Below, piece by piece: positions 9,997 to 21,414 of a stretch of 64,000 nucleotides of DNA; positions within the stretch are counted from its first letter, which is position 1, and the number at the start of each line of letters is the position of its first letter. Location of the stretch: the NCBI GenBank assembly GCA_029718625.1, contig CM056383.1, positions 71,195,761 through 71,259,760 of the forward strand, given 5' to 3'. The notes beneath the pieces were generated by a model. It was not told the DNA's origin. It made no database searches and saw nothing but the letters and a program-made list of their open reading frames with translations. This stretch comes from Synaphobranchus kaupii (lineage: Eukaryota; Chordata; Actinopteri; Anguilliformes; Synaphobranchidae). Both the position numbers and the translations under genes were made by a program.

Positions 9997-11334
9997 GTGC
10001 AAGAGAGTCCCTGGTATAGTACAAATGAGGAAAAATGAGTGGCTTTTTTCCATTACTTCTGGGGCACCACAATTGTACCACAATGCCAAGTGAACTAAAC
10101 CTGAACAATTTTGCCATTCTATTTGCACAAAGAAGTGTATTGTATTCACTGTAAATTATTATGCAAATCAAATGTTACTGAGAAACAAATTCTGTTTTCT
10201 AGGCTGGAATATGAGACATATCGTGACAGATAGCGGGTTTGGTAAACAATACACTTAATAAAAGTATCTATCAATGGCTTCCTCTGTGCAACACAATGAC
10301 CACCATGTAAATGTTTTCAGAAATCTCAAAAGGGAAACTATCATAAACAGTTACAAAGCCAACTAAACTAGACGTTGTGAACGTGTGCAAGCTTATCGTC
10401 ATAGCAACACGCGATACAATGTGCCCCCCAAGGAAACTAATCACGTAACCATTTAGTTCCACGGGAAATGACACAAGCCTGAAACTAATAGCAACCAACT
10501 GTTTAGCAGGTAGCCTACAATATTTTTTGAAGGCGGGAAGGTATGCACGCTTCAATTCTGCCCACTTCTTACGACCTTTACATACAGTATGGAATTCCTG
10601 GATCAACAGCCTGTGAAAGGACACGCAGTGAAAAAGAAATATGGCCCCCCCCCCCCCCCCCTCGACAATGCCCGCTCACAGCCTGGCATCTGGCGTCTGT
10701 GGAATCCTCGCTGAGCTTGATAGAGAACCATTTTTTGTTTTGCTAGTGTGGCTCAAACAGCAGGAGTTGCAGTGAGTATATGGAAAACAAACACAACAAG
10801 AACAAGAGTTCAAGCGACCTTTTTGTAAATTAGGCTTTTGGGATGACCACCCCCCCCCCCCTAAACCCACAAACCCCCTTGCATTGGTGAGACATACAAT
10901 ATAAAATAATGAAATAAAATTGACAGGTCTGGAGAGCTTGAATATTTCATTTACAGAGACTTTAAACGTGAAGAGCACGGCCCATGTACAGGTTGCCTTG
11001 GTTACGTAACCTGAAGAGCACTGAAATGAACCAAAACAAGCGGGTTGCTGAGAGCAGCATTAAACAGACTGAGCCTATAATGAGGACTGTGTGCAAAGTC
11101 ATAACAGAGATTACAGGGGAAAATAAAGCCTGAACCAGTCATTAAAGCTCCACACGCAGGAGATTGTAAAGCTTTTTGACTCCACGCCGTCACGCTGAAC
11201 TTAGAGCTCACACAAACATTGCGATATTGATCGGGCGTCCACCCCGTTAAAAATCAATACCCCTCTGTCATCCCCCCCGCTGCGTGGCACGCGACTCAAG
11301 CAGCTCTACAGGCAGGAGGCAATCGAGCAGAGAA

Positions 11335-11650
11335 TGCTGGGGAACCCGGCCAATGACAACAGGCTCACTTATGACATCACAAAGGGAAGGAAAGCGAGGC
11401 GAGTCTGAACTGAGAGACTCGCCAATGACAGCAGGCTCGCTTGTGACATCACAAAGGGAAGGAAAGCAAGGCGAGTCTTCAACTGAGAGACTCGCCAATG
11501 ACAGCAGGCTCAATTATGACATCACAAATGGAAGGAAAGCAAGGGGGGAGACTCACCAATGACAGCAGGCTCACTTATGACATCACAAGGGGAAGGAAAG
11601 CAAGGCGTATCTGAACCATATGTCTGAACTGAGAGACTCGCCAACGACAC
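11335..11650. repeat. Minisatellite, ~72 bp units (about 4)
   Basis: ATGACATCAC recurs at about 11371, 11443, 11516 and 11577. Each is preceded by AATGACAGCAGGCTC and followed by AAGGGAAGGAAAGC and a GACTCGCC-type end. Spacings are 72, 73 and 61, so units differ by indels. Within some units GCGAGTCT and AGACTCGC face each other and could form a hairpin. Confidence 0.9.
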
Positions 11651-12363
11651 TCCAAGGCATTGTGGGTGAACACCACCTTTATGGTTGGCGTTCGGGCCTC
11701 CTCCAGAACAGTGCTTACAATCCACAATCCAGATGGGGCTAAAAAAATTTCACACTGGGAAGAGGCCAAAAAAACAGCTTCCTATTTAACTAATGCCTCA
11801 TGTCATTTTAAAAGGCTATTTGCCCCCCCCCCCCCCCCCCGAGTATAAGCAGGGAGTACTTAGAGTGGACTTATTTGTTCTCAGGAGAAATAAGCCCCCT
11901 GATAAGGCCGGATATTGACACAACAGCCAGCAGTCCGGTAGGCATTAATGTCGAGAGGATTGAGAGTTCAAAAGCAGGTAGGACTACAGGAATGAATTAC
12001 GTCGTGCAGGAATGTGAACAGACCATGGCAATACTGCGCTCTCCCTGCATTCTGGTTGCAAGCAGGGCAAACCCAGCAATGATGGAATATGAGCTTATCA
12101 GGGAGGGTTGCGGAGGGGTGGAAGCGAACGGCGGTTTCTCAAAAATCACCACCGTATTTGAGTCAGGAACAGCATTCCGGAGGAACGGATTCGCACAGTG
12201 TACGGCACGTGGACATCCTACATCAGCACGGCCCTTAACGGCCAAACCCGCGTCATCCAATCCCGCGCGGACCCCCGGGTTTTGTGTGTGAAAGGGGCAT
12301 TGCACGCTCCTCTCTGGGGGGTCCCCGAAAGCGAGGTTCACGCGGACGTCCCGCGGTACTCAC

Positions 12364-12427
12364 AGTTGCTGATGACTCCGCCCATTGGGTCACCTTTGAA
12401 GTCAAACTCGATGTCCATGTACTTCCC
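12364..12427 (-). CDS. myo1b: myo1b coding exon 6 (motor domain)
   Basis: The reverse strand reads CACAG acceptor, then [20 protein letters not shown] and N, then T plus a GTGAGT donor. It encodes codons 167-187 and the first base of 188. The sequence follows directly on the switch-I exon and matches the conserved class-I myosin strand [21 protein letters not shown] of human MYO1B with one change (Met for Leu). The trailing T is the first base of the Tyr codon that opens the next exon in the family. That next exon was not found in the window. Confidence 0.95.
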
Positions 12428-13111
12428 CTGTGAACAAGACAAAACTATTAGAAACGCTGGCAAGTCAATTTATCATTTATTAAAATTTTTTTTTTTAAAG
12501 TCGATATGGAAGTTGATATTGAAATGTCCTTTTCCTGTATAAAAAGGCAGGGGGTGGTGAAGAGCAATATAATAACTCACTTAATTTATTCCAGTGCATT
12601 ATTGTAATCAGAATTCTTCCCACACATTAGATAACCTCATTTCTAACAACTAAGCTTCAGCGGTGGCATATTTCCCATACACCAATGAACAGAGCTTCCC
12701 TGCTTGCTTCGCGCTGCAAGCCCCTCCCCCAAAAAATGACATTCAAATCCATCATTGGTTGCTTAGAGACCAACACAGGAATAAAGTGTGCCAGCCTGAA
12801 GACCACAAGTATGAAAACACACCTGTGCCACAGCATTCCATACCTGCCGTCACATCCTCGGCGCTAACGCTTGTGTTTACATGTCAACATTTTCTTCATG
12901 GGACTGCAATGCAGCTTCCTGACCTCAAAGGTGTCATTGCCGGTGCCAACAGCCACAGAGCTTTAACCTTACCAAGGCCCAAAGAATATTTGGCTGTGGA
13001 GTGATTTTAAAGTATAGAGAGACTATGGGGCGGGTCAGTACAGGACCCTTCCCACTGACACGATGAAATCAGTGTGAGGGAGATGGAATTTATTTAGCAC
13101 CTGAACAATCA

Positions 13112-13412
13112 CCATCCCAAGTACAGACTCCAAGTACACAGACTCCAAGTACACAGACTCCAAGTACACAGACTCCAAGTACACAGACTCCAAGTACACA
13201 TACTCCAAGTACACATACTCCCAAGTACACAGACTCCAAGTACACAGACTCCAAGTACACAGACTCCAAGTACACATACTCCAAGTACACAGACTCCAAG
13301 TACACAGACTCCAAGTACACAGACTCCAAGTACACATACTCCAAGTACACATACTCCAAGTACACATACTCCAAGTACACAGACTGCAAGTACACAGACT
13401 CCAAGTATAGAC
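13112..13412. repeat. Minisatellite, 15 bp unit (~19 copies)
   Basis: The unit is ACTCCAAGTACACAG, with a common variant ending ACAT instead of ACAG. One copy carries an extra C near 13220, which shifts the phase and so prevents a single uninterrupted translation. Adjacent units are direct repeats with no unique spacers. Confidence 0.97.
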
Positions 13413-14278
13413 TCTTAAACCATGACTTAACACTCAAAAAATAAAATAAAAAAATCTATTTGTAGTTCTTCTCCCTTTTCATATTGAAAACTACAGATTG
13501 CACTGAAGTTGTCTGGACCAACTGAATTGGCGCTTTTGGGTAGTTGTGATGTCACACGTACCAACTGTGCAAGTGAGTGCCAATCACTGATCAGCAACAC
13601 AATCACGTCCGTTTGGCCAGTGGATGGGGGGGGTTTCCCATGGGGTTTAGTGGCACTTTAAAGACAGCTGCCAGGCACAGGCTACCAAGAAGTGAGTTAC
13701 TCTCTCCCCCCCGCAGTGGTGTACAATAAACCCCCTAGCATCTGCATAACCTTGGGGTACCGACTGCTAACAGCAAGCCAAACATAATGACACCGCACTA
13801 TAGCCTGTGGTTTCTGAAAGGAAAACCTTGGCAGCGAGAGAGAGACTCGGCCAAATTCAATCAGACACCAGACTTTTCTGAAATGGCAGAAATAATGTCA
13901 TGATGTACAGGAATGTCCATCTCGTGACTTTCTGTCTGAAGAAGCTGATTGACGTCTTTAAAAGGAGGGGCATGTTGAATTAGCCTCAATGCTGGGGCAG
14001 ACCTGGGGCATCTCGCTGTGTTTCAGGCCTCGGTGACGAAACCTGTGCAAATGTGATGACATCATGGAGGAACCTGAGGCCGTGAGCGAGCCTTTTGTTT
14101 TTTTGCCTCGGAGGGGGAAGAGGGATTTATGGGAATGTTTCTGCAAAAGGAAGATCTCTCAGGTCTAGGACACAGGAGGGGCGTCTCTTTTTGCATCTCA
14201 GTACTGGACAATCAATCCGCTGAGTCCAGATGAGGGTCTGCAGGCCACACCTTCTCCACGTTACACTAAACGAAAACG

Positions 14279-14465
14279 GTAATAATAACAATAATAATAA
14301 TGCCTTGCATTTATATAACGCCTTTCGCACTAGACGGCGACTCAAAGTGCTTTGCAATGATGAGGGGGAAGCTCGCCTCTACCACCACCAATGTGTAGCA
14401 CCCACCTGGGTGATGCAACAGCAGCCATTTTGCGCCAGAATGCTCACCACACATCAGCTGAGGTA
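14279..14465 (-). mobile_element. Dispersed fish repeat, LINE-like 3' part with (ATT)n tail
   Basis: It begins with AAT-type trinucleotides, then GCATTTATATAACGCCTTTC, AAGTGCTTTGCAATGATG and ACCACCAATGTGTAGCACCC. I recognise this arrangement as a recurrent fish repeat. The trinucleotide run at one end suggests a LINE 3' tail on the - strand. Family name not assigned. Confidence 0.5.
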
Positions 14466-14757
14466 GAAACATTTTTTTTTTTTTAGCCAATTAAAATGGG
14501 GGATGATAAAACCAGCCTACACCCTCCTGCAGAACTGATGAAACAACAGGATGCCACTAGACAGCATTGCAGTGCATCTTCTCTTTAAATAAGAGGCTGA
14601 ATGAGGAAGCGGCCATGTCTGTTAGCCTACGCTGAGGCCCGGATCAAAGGTTCTGCGTGCGCACAACCTTCTGGAAAACTCTGCCTCATCAAAGAAGAAA
14701 TACAGACATACATAAACACCGGCCCCCACCCCCATCGCCGGGGAGAGCAGTACTCAC

Positions 14758-14804
14758 AAATCGAGACGAGTTGTCGTTCCGCACCGTTTTGGCATTCCCA
14801 AAAG
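14758..14804 (-). CDS. myo1b: myo1b coding exon 5 (into switch I)
   Basis: A 47-bp exon. The reverse strand reads TCGCAG acceptor, then CT that completes an Ala codon, then FGNAKTVRNDNSSRF and a GTGAGT donor in phase 0. NAKTVRNDNSSRFGKY is the invariant myosin stretch that leads into switch I (NxNSSRFGK), which holds nucleotide-coordinating residues. The sequence is identical here to vertebrate Myo1b as I know it. It is flanked by a (CT)-rich acceptor tract on its 5' side. Confidence 0.96.
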
Positions 14805-15897
14805 CTGCGAGGGGAGAGAGAGAGCAGGAAAGAATAATGTCAGGCAGTTATGGGAGTGAAGTTCTGTGTTGACTCTGTGTTTGTTGATGTACAGCGTGCC
14901 TGAAACTCATTACTCAGCACTAGTGTGTAAGCGTTTTTCATCTTTGCTCTCGCCCTCCTTTACACAACGGACACAAATAGGCGGGAGCACTTAAAATTCA
15001 CCCTCCACCCCTCTCCAGTGCTGTGCACACTCATTTATTTTTAAACATTTTGCTGATGTCTTCTCAAAAACAGCAAGAAATTTAGCTTTCATTTTAATCT
15101 GGACATAATTACTACTGCCCGATGCAGAACTGTGATTATCTTAGTGTATTGGGTCACTAAGAATAACGTTGTCTGTTCAAACAGCAGCAAAAATAGCAAT
15201 TATATTTACACAACTGAAATTTTCCATTTAATAACGGAGCAGTCTTACAGATCTGATCTGATGTCAAACACTCCATCTTCATCACTGTGTGGATAAATTG
15301 AGCTTCAAAAGTGTTCCAATAAAGACTTTGTTTTTACTGAGGTTTATATGACTTTTCAGCTCCTTCAGCTCCTAGGGTAGCAGACATTTCACATTACCCA
15401 GGAGTACTAGAATCAGCACCAGGACGCCGTTTCATTCATACAAAATGCAAGCATTAAATAGCAACCGGTGCCATTCCCAGAAAAAGATTTAAATGATCAG
15501 CAGAACTTGGGCCGTCATCTTTTATCATATGTACCTATTTAGCAGCCAATTCTAGTTCTTCTGGAAACGTTGACAAATACTGGCGGTGAACCCAGGGAAG
15601 TGTTTAAGCAGGGGGAAGCAGAGGACACAAATCAAAAGGTAAGTAAAAAGGCTCGTTAATGGCTAGATCATCTATCGTCCAGATGAAAACCTTTCCTTGG
15701 TTTTTTTTTTTGTTGTTTTTGTTCTAATAGAGATCTCCCTGGGTGGCTGTAGGTGCTTTTTGTTGACAGTGGTAGTGGAATGTGGAACAGTGTGCAGCCG
15801 GGCTCCGGGGTGGAGCTCTCCGGCAGGGTCTGAACCGTGGCCCTCCGAGTCATGGGTATGTGGGAAGAGGCGAGCGAACGGGCCCGTTTTCGGGGGG

Positions 15898-15935
15898 CAG
15901 GGAGAGAGAGAGAGAGGGGGGGGGGGGGGGGGGGG
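15898..15935. repeat. (GA)n followed by G20
   Basis: GA dinucleotides pass directly into 20 G. Confidence 0.95.
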
Positions 15936-16142
15936 ACTAATGAGAGCCCAGGGGAAGGAACGGGGCTGCCTTTCCCAGCGCGGAGCAGGAAGTCTGCACT
16001 GCCTCCACCACACGGGTCGCTGCAGCCAGCCTGTTAAACGCTTACAGATGTGGCGCACTGAGGAGGGGGGGAGGGGGAAGTCGCCCGGGCACAGTACCGG
16101 GCACCTTTTCCCTTTGTGCACGCTGCCATTTCCTGTCCATAG

Positions 16143-16165
16143 CCCCCCCCCCCCCCCCCCCCCCC
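16143..16165. repeat. Poly(C) run, 23 bases
   Basis: Uninterrupted C (G on the transcribed strand of myo1b). Confidence 0.97.
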
Positions 16166-16504
16166 GAGTTAAATACAGTGCAAACACAAGAGGTATTTAG
16201 CTTATTCGTTTTTTCGCTCAATTTAACGGCTAAAAGGTACCCGAGGTCGAAAGACGCGCTGGAATCTCCGTGGAAACAAACGAGCGAGGGAGGACGAGGA
16301 TGCTGGGGGGGGGAGTGATGCTCGTGTTCTGATCTTATCGTTCTCCACATGGTTATAACTTCCTCTCAGGAGAGAGGCCGGGACCATAACTCAGGACCAC
16401 ATCCAACAACGTTCACCTTTAGCGCACGAGGGTGGAGCTAAAAGTTTGCTTTGTGTGAATGTGGGCGTGGCCAGAGGTCAAGGGTGGGCGTAGCTTGTAC
16501 TCAC

Positions 16505-16609
16505 CCTCCAGCACAGGATTGGACTGCAGTAGCTGCTCCTTCACCTTGTTCACCTCCTGGCCCTTCCCGCACACTGCTGCCACGTATGACATCACAAGCT
16601 TGCTGGCCT
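16505..16609 (-). CDS. myo1b: myo1b coding exon 4 (motor domain)
   Basis: 105 bp. The reverse strand reads GTGTGTTCCAG acceptor, AG (completing Glu after the P-loop Lys-Thr), then ASKLVMSYVAAVCGKGQEVN and KVKEQLLQSNPVLE, a final G and a GTGAGT donor. It encodes the helix that follows the P-loop and the LLQSNPVLEAFGNAKT segment that leads toward switch I. The match to vertebrate Myo1b is near identity (the GQEVNKV stretch differs from human GAEVNQV). The phase agrees with both neighbours. Confidence 0.97.
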
Positions 16610-16636
16610 CTGGAACACACAGGCGACAAGGCGGGG

Positions 16637-16643
16637 GTCAGTA
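16637..16643 (-). promoter_or_regulatory. Likely branch point for exon 4 acceptor
   Basis: TACTGAC on the - strand, with the branch A at 16638, lies 28 bases before the end of the intron. It fits the vertebrate yUnAy consensus well, at the usual distance. Confidence 0.5.
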
Positions 16644-16645
16644 CC

Positions 16646-16845
16646 GGGTGGGGCGAAACGCACCCCAAAATCCCCCCCTTACGTCACCATCACACCCCCA
16701 AGCCCTGTAGAGACCGGTCCAGACTGGACTGCATCGGTCCAGACAGGGTGGGGCGAAACGCACCCCAAAATCCCCCCCTTACATCACCATCACCCCCACC
16801 CCTAGCCCCAGCCCCAGCCCCATAGAGACCGGGCCAGTCTGGCTG
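16646..16845. repeat. Tandem duplication, 100 bp unit x 2
   Basis: GGGTGGGGCGAAACGCACCC followed by CAAAATCCCCCCCTTAC starts at 16646 and again at 16746. Both copies continue with TCACCATCACMCCC-like and TAGAGACCGG-like sequence. The second copy is followed by CCCCAG repeats. Confidence 0.85.
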
Positions 16846-16989
16846 TCTGCTCTATCTCACGGCTGGGTGCAGAGATGGAGAACAAGCTTCACACACTCAG
16901 AACTCACACACTCAGAACTCACACACGGGGAAAAACTACGCCCTGTGCATTTGTGTTATTAATTGCACTGCACATCTCAACCAGATACA

Positions 16990-17019
16990 AAAAAAAAGCC
17001 AAAAAAAAAAAAAAAAAAG
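16990..17019. repeat. Poly(A) tracts
   Basis: Two A runs split by GCC, the second about 18 bases. Confidence 0.9.
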
Positions 17020-17803
17020 AGGCCTTGCATTTCCACAATACGACACGGTACTAAACCCTGGAGCTCACTTACAATGTTTTCTTTACCGTTGTATCTCATA
17101 ACGACATCGCTCAAAGCAACCTCTTCAGCACACAGCTGGAGGCATGATTGCTTCTATAGATTGCTTCAATTAGGCTTACAAAGCAAAACAACTGCAATCG
17201 GCCAACTTTTTTTTTTTTTCAACTTCACGAAAGTTTAAGAAGCATTATTTAAAAGCTTTAAAGCATTTCAACTGAAGGGACACAAAGCGTTTTTCAACCT
17301 GAAGAAATTGTCCGGTTCAAGAGGGTATATTTTTGTTTTATTTTGGCAGCGTGTCATCGGCGGAATTCTGTGGTGCACACGAGCCGGAGCACCTCGGCGG
17401 CCTATGAAAACATGGCCGCCGCCGCCGCAGACAGACGAAAGGCACGGCTCGCATGAGTGATTTTTAAATGAGTTATTCACCGAGCGGCCTGAGGACAGCC
17501 TGTGCTTGTGCAGGACTGAATCAGATCTCTGTTAAGCGCGGCGGTATTAAAAACATCCTGCGTGTCCTGGCTGAGGGAGGGCTTGGCCCCAGATTTAGGC
17601 TCGCTAAACCGGGCCTCGTCCGTCGTCCCCCATGGCTTCTGTGCCTCTCTCTGCACGTTACAGATGTTAACGCTGTGCTGCGCTGGTGCCGGTGCCAGGC
17701 TGTGACTCGGGGATTCTGGGAAATCTGTGACAACGTTGGTGTTGAGTGACGCGCTCGTCTCTGAACAGAGGCGCTCTGATGCGGGCACACGCAGAGCAAG
17801 ATA

Positions 17804-17806
<3 letters not shown>

Positions 17807-17875
<69 letters not shown>

Positions 17876-17884
17876 CGTGCGTGC

Positions 17885-17927
<43 letters not shown>

Positions 17928-17973
17928 TGTGTGTGTGCGTGCGTGCGTGTTTATGTGTATGTGTGTGTGTGTG

Positions 17974-18011
<38 letters not shown>

Positions 18012-18084
18012 CGCGTGTGCGTGTGTGCGTGTGTGTGCGTGTGTGCGGGTGTGTGCGTGTGTGTGTGCGTGCGTGTGTGTGTGT
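17807..18084. repeat. (GT)n microsatellite, ~280 bp
   Basis: Long GT array with scattered GC and AT interruptions, the longest dinucleotide array in the window. It yields artificial Cys-Val or Thr-His reading frames on both strands. GA-rich sequence follows at 18090-18125. Confidence 0.97.
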
Positions 18085-18763
18085 CTTAGTGAGTGAGAGT
18101 GACAGAGAGAGAGAAAGAGAGAGATAAAATGGAATGGGACAGAGAGGAGGAGGCAGACGCACTGAGATTAGAGCGGGTGAAAATGCACCCTAGTGCCTCC
18201 AGGACAGCCGCAGAGCCAAAATACTCCGGATTCAGCATAAAATGCAGTAAAGCACAGAGAGGACTGACAAGGTTTCACCATCATGCCAGTCAATCCCACC
18301 ATGAGGGCATTACAGCCGAAAACAATGCCGTACAGCGAGGTCAGCACAGCAACACCATTTAAATCACTCAAACATTATACTACACTGCTGCCCCAGTATA
18401 TACTAGTTTAGTGTATACTACACTAAATCACTCAAACATTAAATGCTGTTTAACGAAAACTATGTTGCAGCGAAAATAGGGGTGCAGTCATCCTCCAAAC
18501 AGATAAAGCAGGAACTGTGACCTGCACAGTATCCACCATAGAAACAGAACACATAGAATACATGGTTTCATATCTATGGTATCCACTAACACCTGCCATT
18601 ATGGTTATTGATTCTATGGGACTCAAAAGGACTGAACGCAGAGAAATATGGGTAGGGCTAATCCTCGCTATGCTAGGCATCAGTTCTACAGAGCACACAG
18701 GCTAAAGCACGACAGATAACATCAGTAGCTATTAGCTTCCCCTTGCAGTCTGAGCCAGAGACA

Positions 18764-18884
18764 CTTAACCCTTTAAGGTGTAAGATTACAAATATGTGAT
18801 TAGAATGTTCTTAACACTCTAATTCTGATGTAACGATCACTACTGGGAATTGAAAGCAATGGAGTTCTAGAACACAGATTTAGA
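18764..18884 (+). repeat. Dispersed repeat R, copy 1 (uninterrupted)
   Basis: It starts TTAACCCTTTAAGGTGTAAG, continues TGTGATTAGAATGTTCTTAA and CACTCTAATTCTGATGTAAC, and ends AAAGCAATGGAGTTCTAGAA followed by CACAGATTTAGAAT. It is similar to the copies at 20553-20684 (inverted), 22209-22283 and 38903-39190. Class unknown. Confidence 0.75.
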
Positions 18885-20552
18885 ATAAAAAATAAAAAAA
18901 ATGTTCCCAAAACATCCAGGGTCAAATGTTCAGCAGAGACTAATGAGCGCGTTAATCACAACCTCGTTCTCCTCTCTCTCCACTCGCTCTCTAAAGCCAT
19001 AAAAACAGCACAGCGCTCGGCGCAGAGCTGGCCTGGAGAAAGCATTCACAGGATCCTCTCAGGAATAGAGTTCTGATAAGCGGAGGAGCCATGTTGCGCC
19101 TGGGAGAGAGACGCGGGGTCCACATTCAGTGCAGGAGAGAGTTTAACACAAACCCCACCCCCCCCCTCCCATTACATATCGAAAGAGGCAGTAGGCAAAA
19201 TGTTTTTTTTGTTTTTTTTATGCTGGGTCTGGGCTGGGAAATTATTATTATTTTTTTTTTAAATGGCAGAGAAATGTGGCTCCCAACAACATTCTCACAA
19301 CATTGCAGCAACGCTCCCCACCATGGCACCGCAGCAGTGCCGGAACACGGCGAGAACATTGCTGACCAGGCTGCCCTGGAACTCAAGTGGCTCCCGGGAG
19401 GAAGGGCTGCGACCCACAACATTCTCACAACATTTCCGCAACGCTGACGAAACGTAACTTCACAGCAGCACCAAAGCGCCGGTGATTGAATTCCGTGTGT
19501 CGAGCTGAAAGGGTGGTGGCGGGAGGGGTTGAGAGACGCAGACTCTCTGGGGAGCCTTAGGCAGGAGGGTGTGGAGAGGGCGTGACTGACAGGTCTTTAA
19601 TTAACACCGTGTCTCTGGTTTACAGGTCTCCGGGGGAAGGCGGGAGAGCTGGAGGCTCGGGACGGTGCCAGTTTATCCAGCAGGCCGTGTGTCTGAGGAG
19701 AGGCGGCTGGCCGTCACTCTCCTTCTGAAGGACCAAGGGGACAGGTTGGGAGTGAGACCTTCAGGGAGAGGGTGTTCACGCAGGCATGGAATTCAGCAGC
19801 ATTTAGGCCCCTTGACAACAATGGAATGTTTAGGCTGTCTTTCACAAGTGCCCGATTCAGAAAATTAAGAAAGAAGACAGCTGGCTAAAATGAAAACTAA
19901 TGCCATTCTTTTAAATTACAGACGAAAGCCGGTTTCTAACAGGGATTGCATGTTGTACAGAATCCCAGGATTACACAGAGATATACCGTTCATAACCAGA
20001 TTATATCTTGATAGAATGTGATTCAATGATATCCTTTATGTCAAAAAAGTCTGGAATGTACATATTAGTTTTCAAATGTTTTCTGGTTCCCTGTTCATCT
20101 TAGATTTTTATTTGTAATTTACTAAAAGGGAATTTAATTTTACTTTCAAACTGCACAACTTAACGCATTTGAAGAAATGCCATTTAATCATATGACACTT
20201 CAATGTTATAGGACTCGTGATTAAATAAATGCACAACATCAGGTAAAATACCCGTACGTCATTTCTGCTCCAGACACTGTAGATTATTACATCTCCTGTT
20301 AATATCGTAACCTTGGACCCTTTACAAAAGCACCGGTTTTCATCATCTTCTAAAAATAAAAAAGAGATTACCAAAACCCCAACTCATCCCATTTTCATAA
20401 TAGCTTGGCTTCCTGGATTGTACTCTAAACAGATGAACAGTGAACACTGTACGTTTGTTATGGGGTGAACGCTACCACAAAGAAAAAGGGTAAAAACCTG
20501 TATTTATTTGAAGAATAAGCTTCTTTTTTTTTGCAAATTTTTTCCCCATATT

Positions 20553-20684
20553 CAGTGTTCTAGAACTCCATTGCTTTCAGTTACCAGTAGTGATTGTTAC
20601 ATCAGCATTAGAATGTTCAGTTGAGAACATTCAAATCATGTATTTGTCATCCTGTGCAGCTTAAAGCCTTAAAGAGTTTCACTC
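20553..20684 (-). repeat. Dispersed repeat R, copy 2 (inverted)
   Basis: It reads TGTTCTAGAACTCCATTGCT, then AGTAGTGATTGTTACATCAG and AGAATGTTCAGTTGAGAACA, ending near GCCTTAAAGAG. This is the reverse complement of copy 1 in the same block order. Confidence 0.75.
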
Positions 20685-21251
20685 CGGTGTCTGCAAATAA
20701 TAAAAGATGCGGTGCCATTTTTTAAACAATGTAGCACAAACCATATCGAACAGAAACAAAATCAATAAAAACAACACAATAAAGGACAGATCGTTTCTTG
20801 ATAATCTCACAATGTCATCGCATAAATGATCCGTCAGCGGGAAGCAGGAAGCGTGGCTCATTAGCGTGCATCGAGGCTCCAACAGGAAGTGGGTTACTTG
20901 CCAGTCGTGCGACCGAAGAACAGGGCCGGTAAGAGGAGTTCACCGATTACTTTCATCCCTCCGCCCTTGCCAGTCATGCCTCGGCCCTCGTCAAACCAGA
21001 TAAACCGCTAGGAGCCAATGCGCTGAACCGGAGCACGCACTTTTGTCACTTTGTCCAAACAGCGGCTGCCTGGAACTACAGGCCATGGGTGACACTTCGC
21101 AGTGAAAACTTCCCAGTTTATTTCTTCACCTGGCTGCAGACAAAACCTGCAATGCCCCCTGGGTAGGCGCGATTCGCACATGTTGACTCAATCACGCGGT
21201 TATACTGACGCAAGGAGCCCTCAACGGCACAGTGGCCGGTATTCCATCGGT

Positions 21252-21414
21252 CAGGGTTGGGGAATCTTATCCGAAAAGGGCCAGTGTGGGTCCAGGTTTT
21301 TGATTTAGCCCAGCACTAAGACACCTGATTCAACTAACTAATCATGGTCATCAATCAAGACCTTGATAAGGAGAACCCACACCGGCCCTTTTCGGATAAG
21401 ATTCGCCACCCCTG
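21252..21414. mobile_element. hAT-type MITE with 8-bp target duplication
   Basis: 163 bp. The left end CAGGGTTGGGGAATCTTATC and right end GATAAGATTCGCCACCCCTG are inverted repeats extending about 40 bp (CCGAAAAGGGCC opposite GGCCCTTTTCGG). Flanks are CCATCGGT (21244-21251) and CCATAGGT (21415-21422), an 8-bp duplication with one mismatch. No coding capacity. The 8-bp duplication and CAGGG termini indicate the hAT superfamily. Confidence 0.88.

Larger units (their letters stand above)
6014..12363 (-). other. myo1b sixth intron (start) and repeats
   Basis: This lies downstream, in gene direction, of the sixth coding exon of myo1b. The next exon should begin with the rest of a split Tyr codon followed by LLEKSR-like sequence. 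I searched by eye on the - strand and found neither this nor any later motor, IQ or tail exon. The contents are dispersed repeats, TG microsatellites, a LINE fragment and a minisatellite, listed separately. Confidence 0.6.
12428..14757 (-). other. myo1b intron 5
   Basis: 2,330 bp with GT-AG ends. It contains a 15-bp minisatellite (13112-13412), a C run near 13707 and, at 14279-14465, a LINE-like dispersed repeat. No other gene recognised. Confidence 0.85.
14805..16504 (-). other. myo1b intron 4
   Basis: 1,700 bp. It carries a 20-base G run (15916-15935) next to GA repeats and a 23-base C run (16143-16165). No gene or dispersed element recognised in the rest. Confidence 0.85.

Noticed and set aside
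13112..13412. CRISPR-like regular repeats (also 4029-4732 and 30570-30929)
   Set aside because: The repeats are directly adjacent with no unique spacers, and the DNA is vertebrate. These are minisatellites.
17521..18162. Thr-His and Cys-Val rich frames over the GT array
   Set aside because: Simple translation of a dinucleotide repeat.
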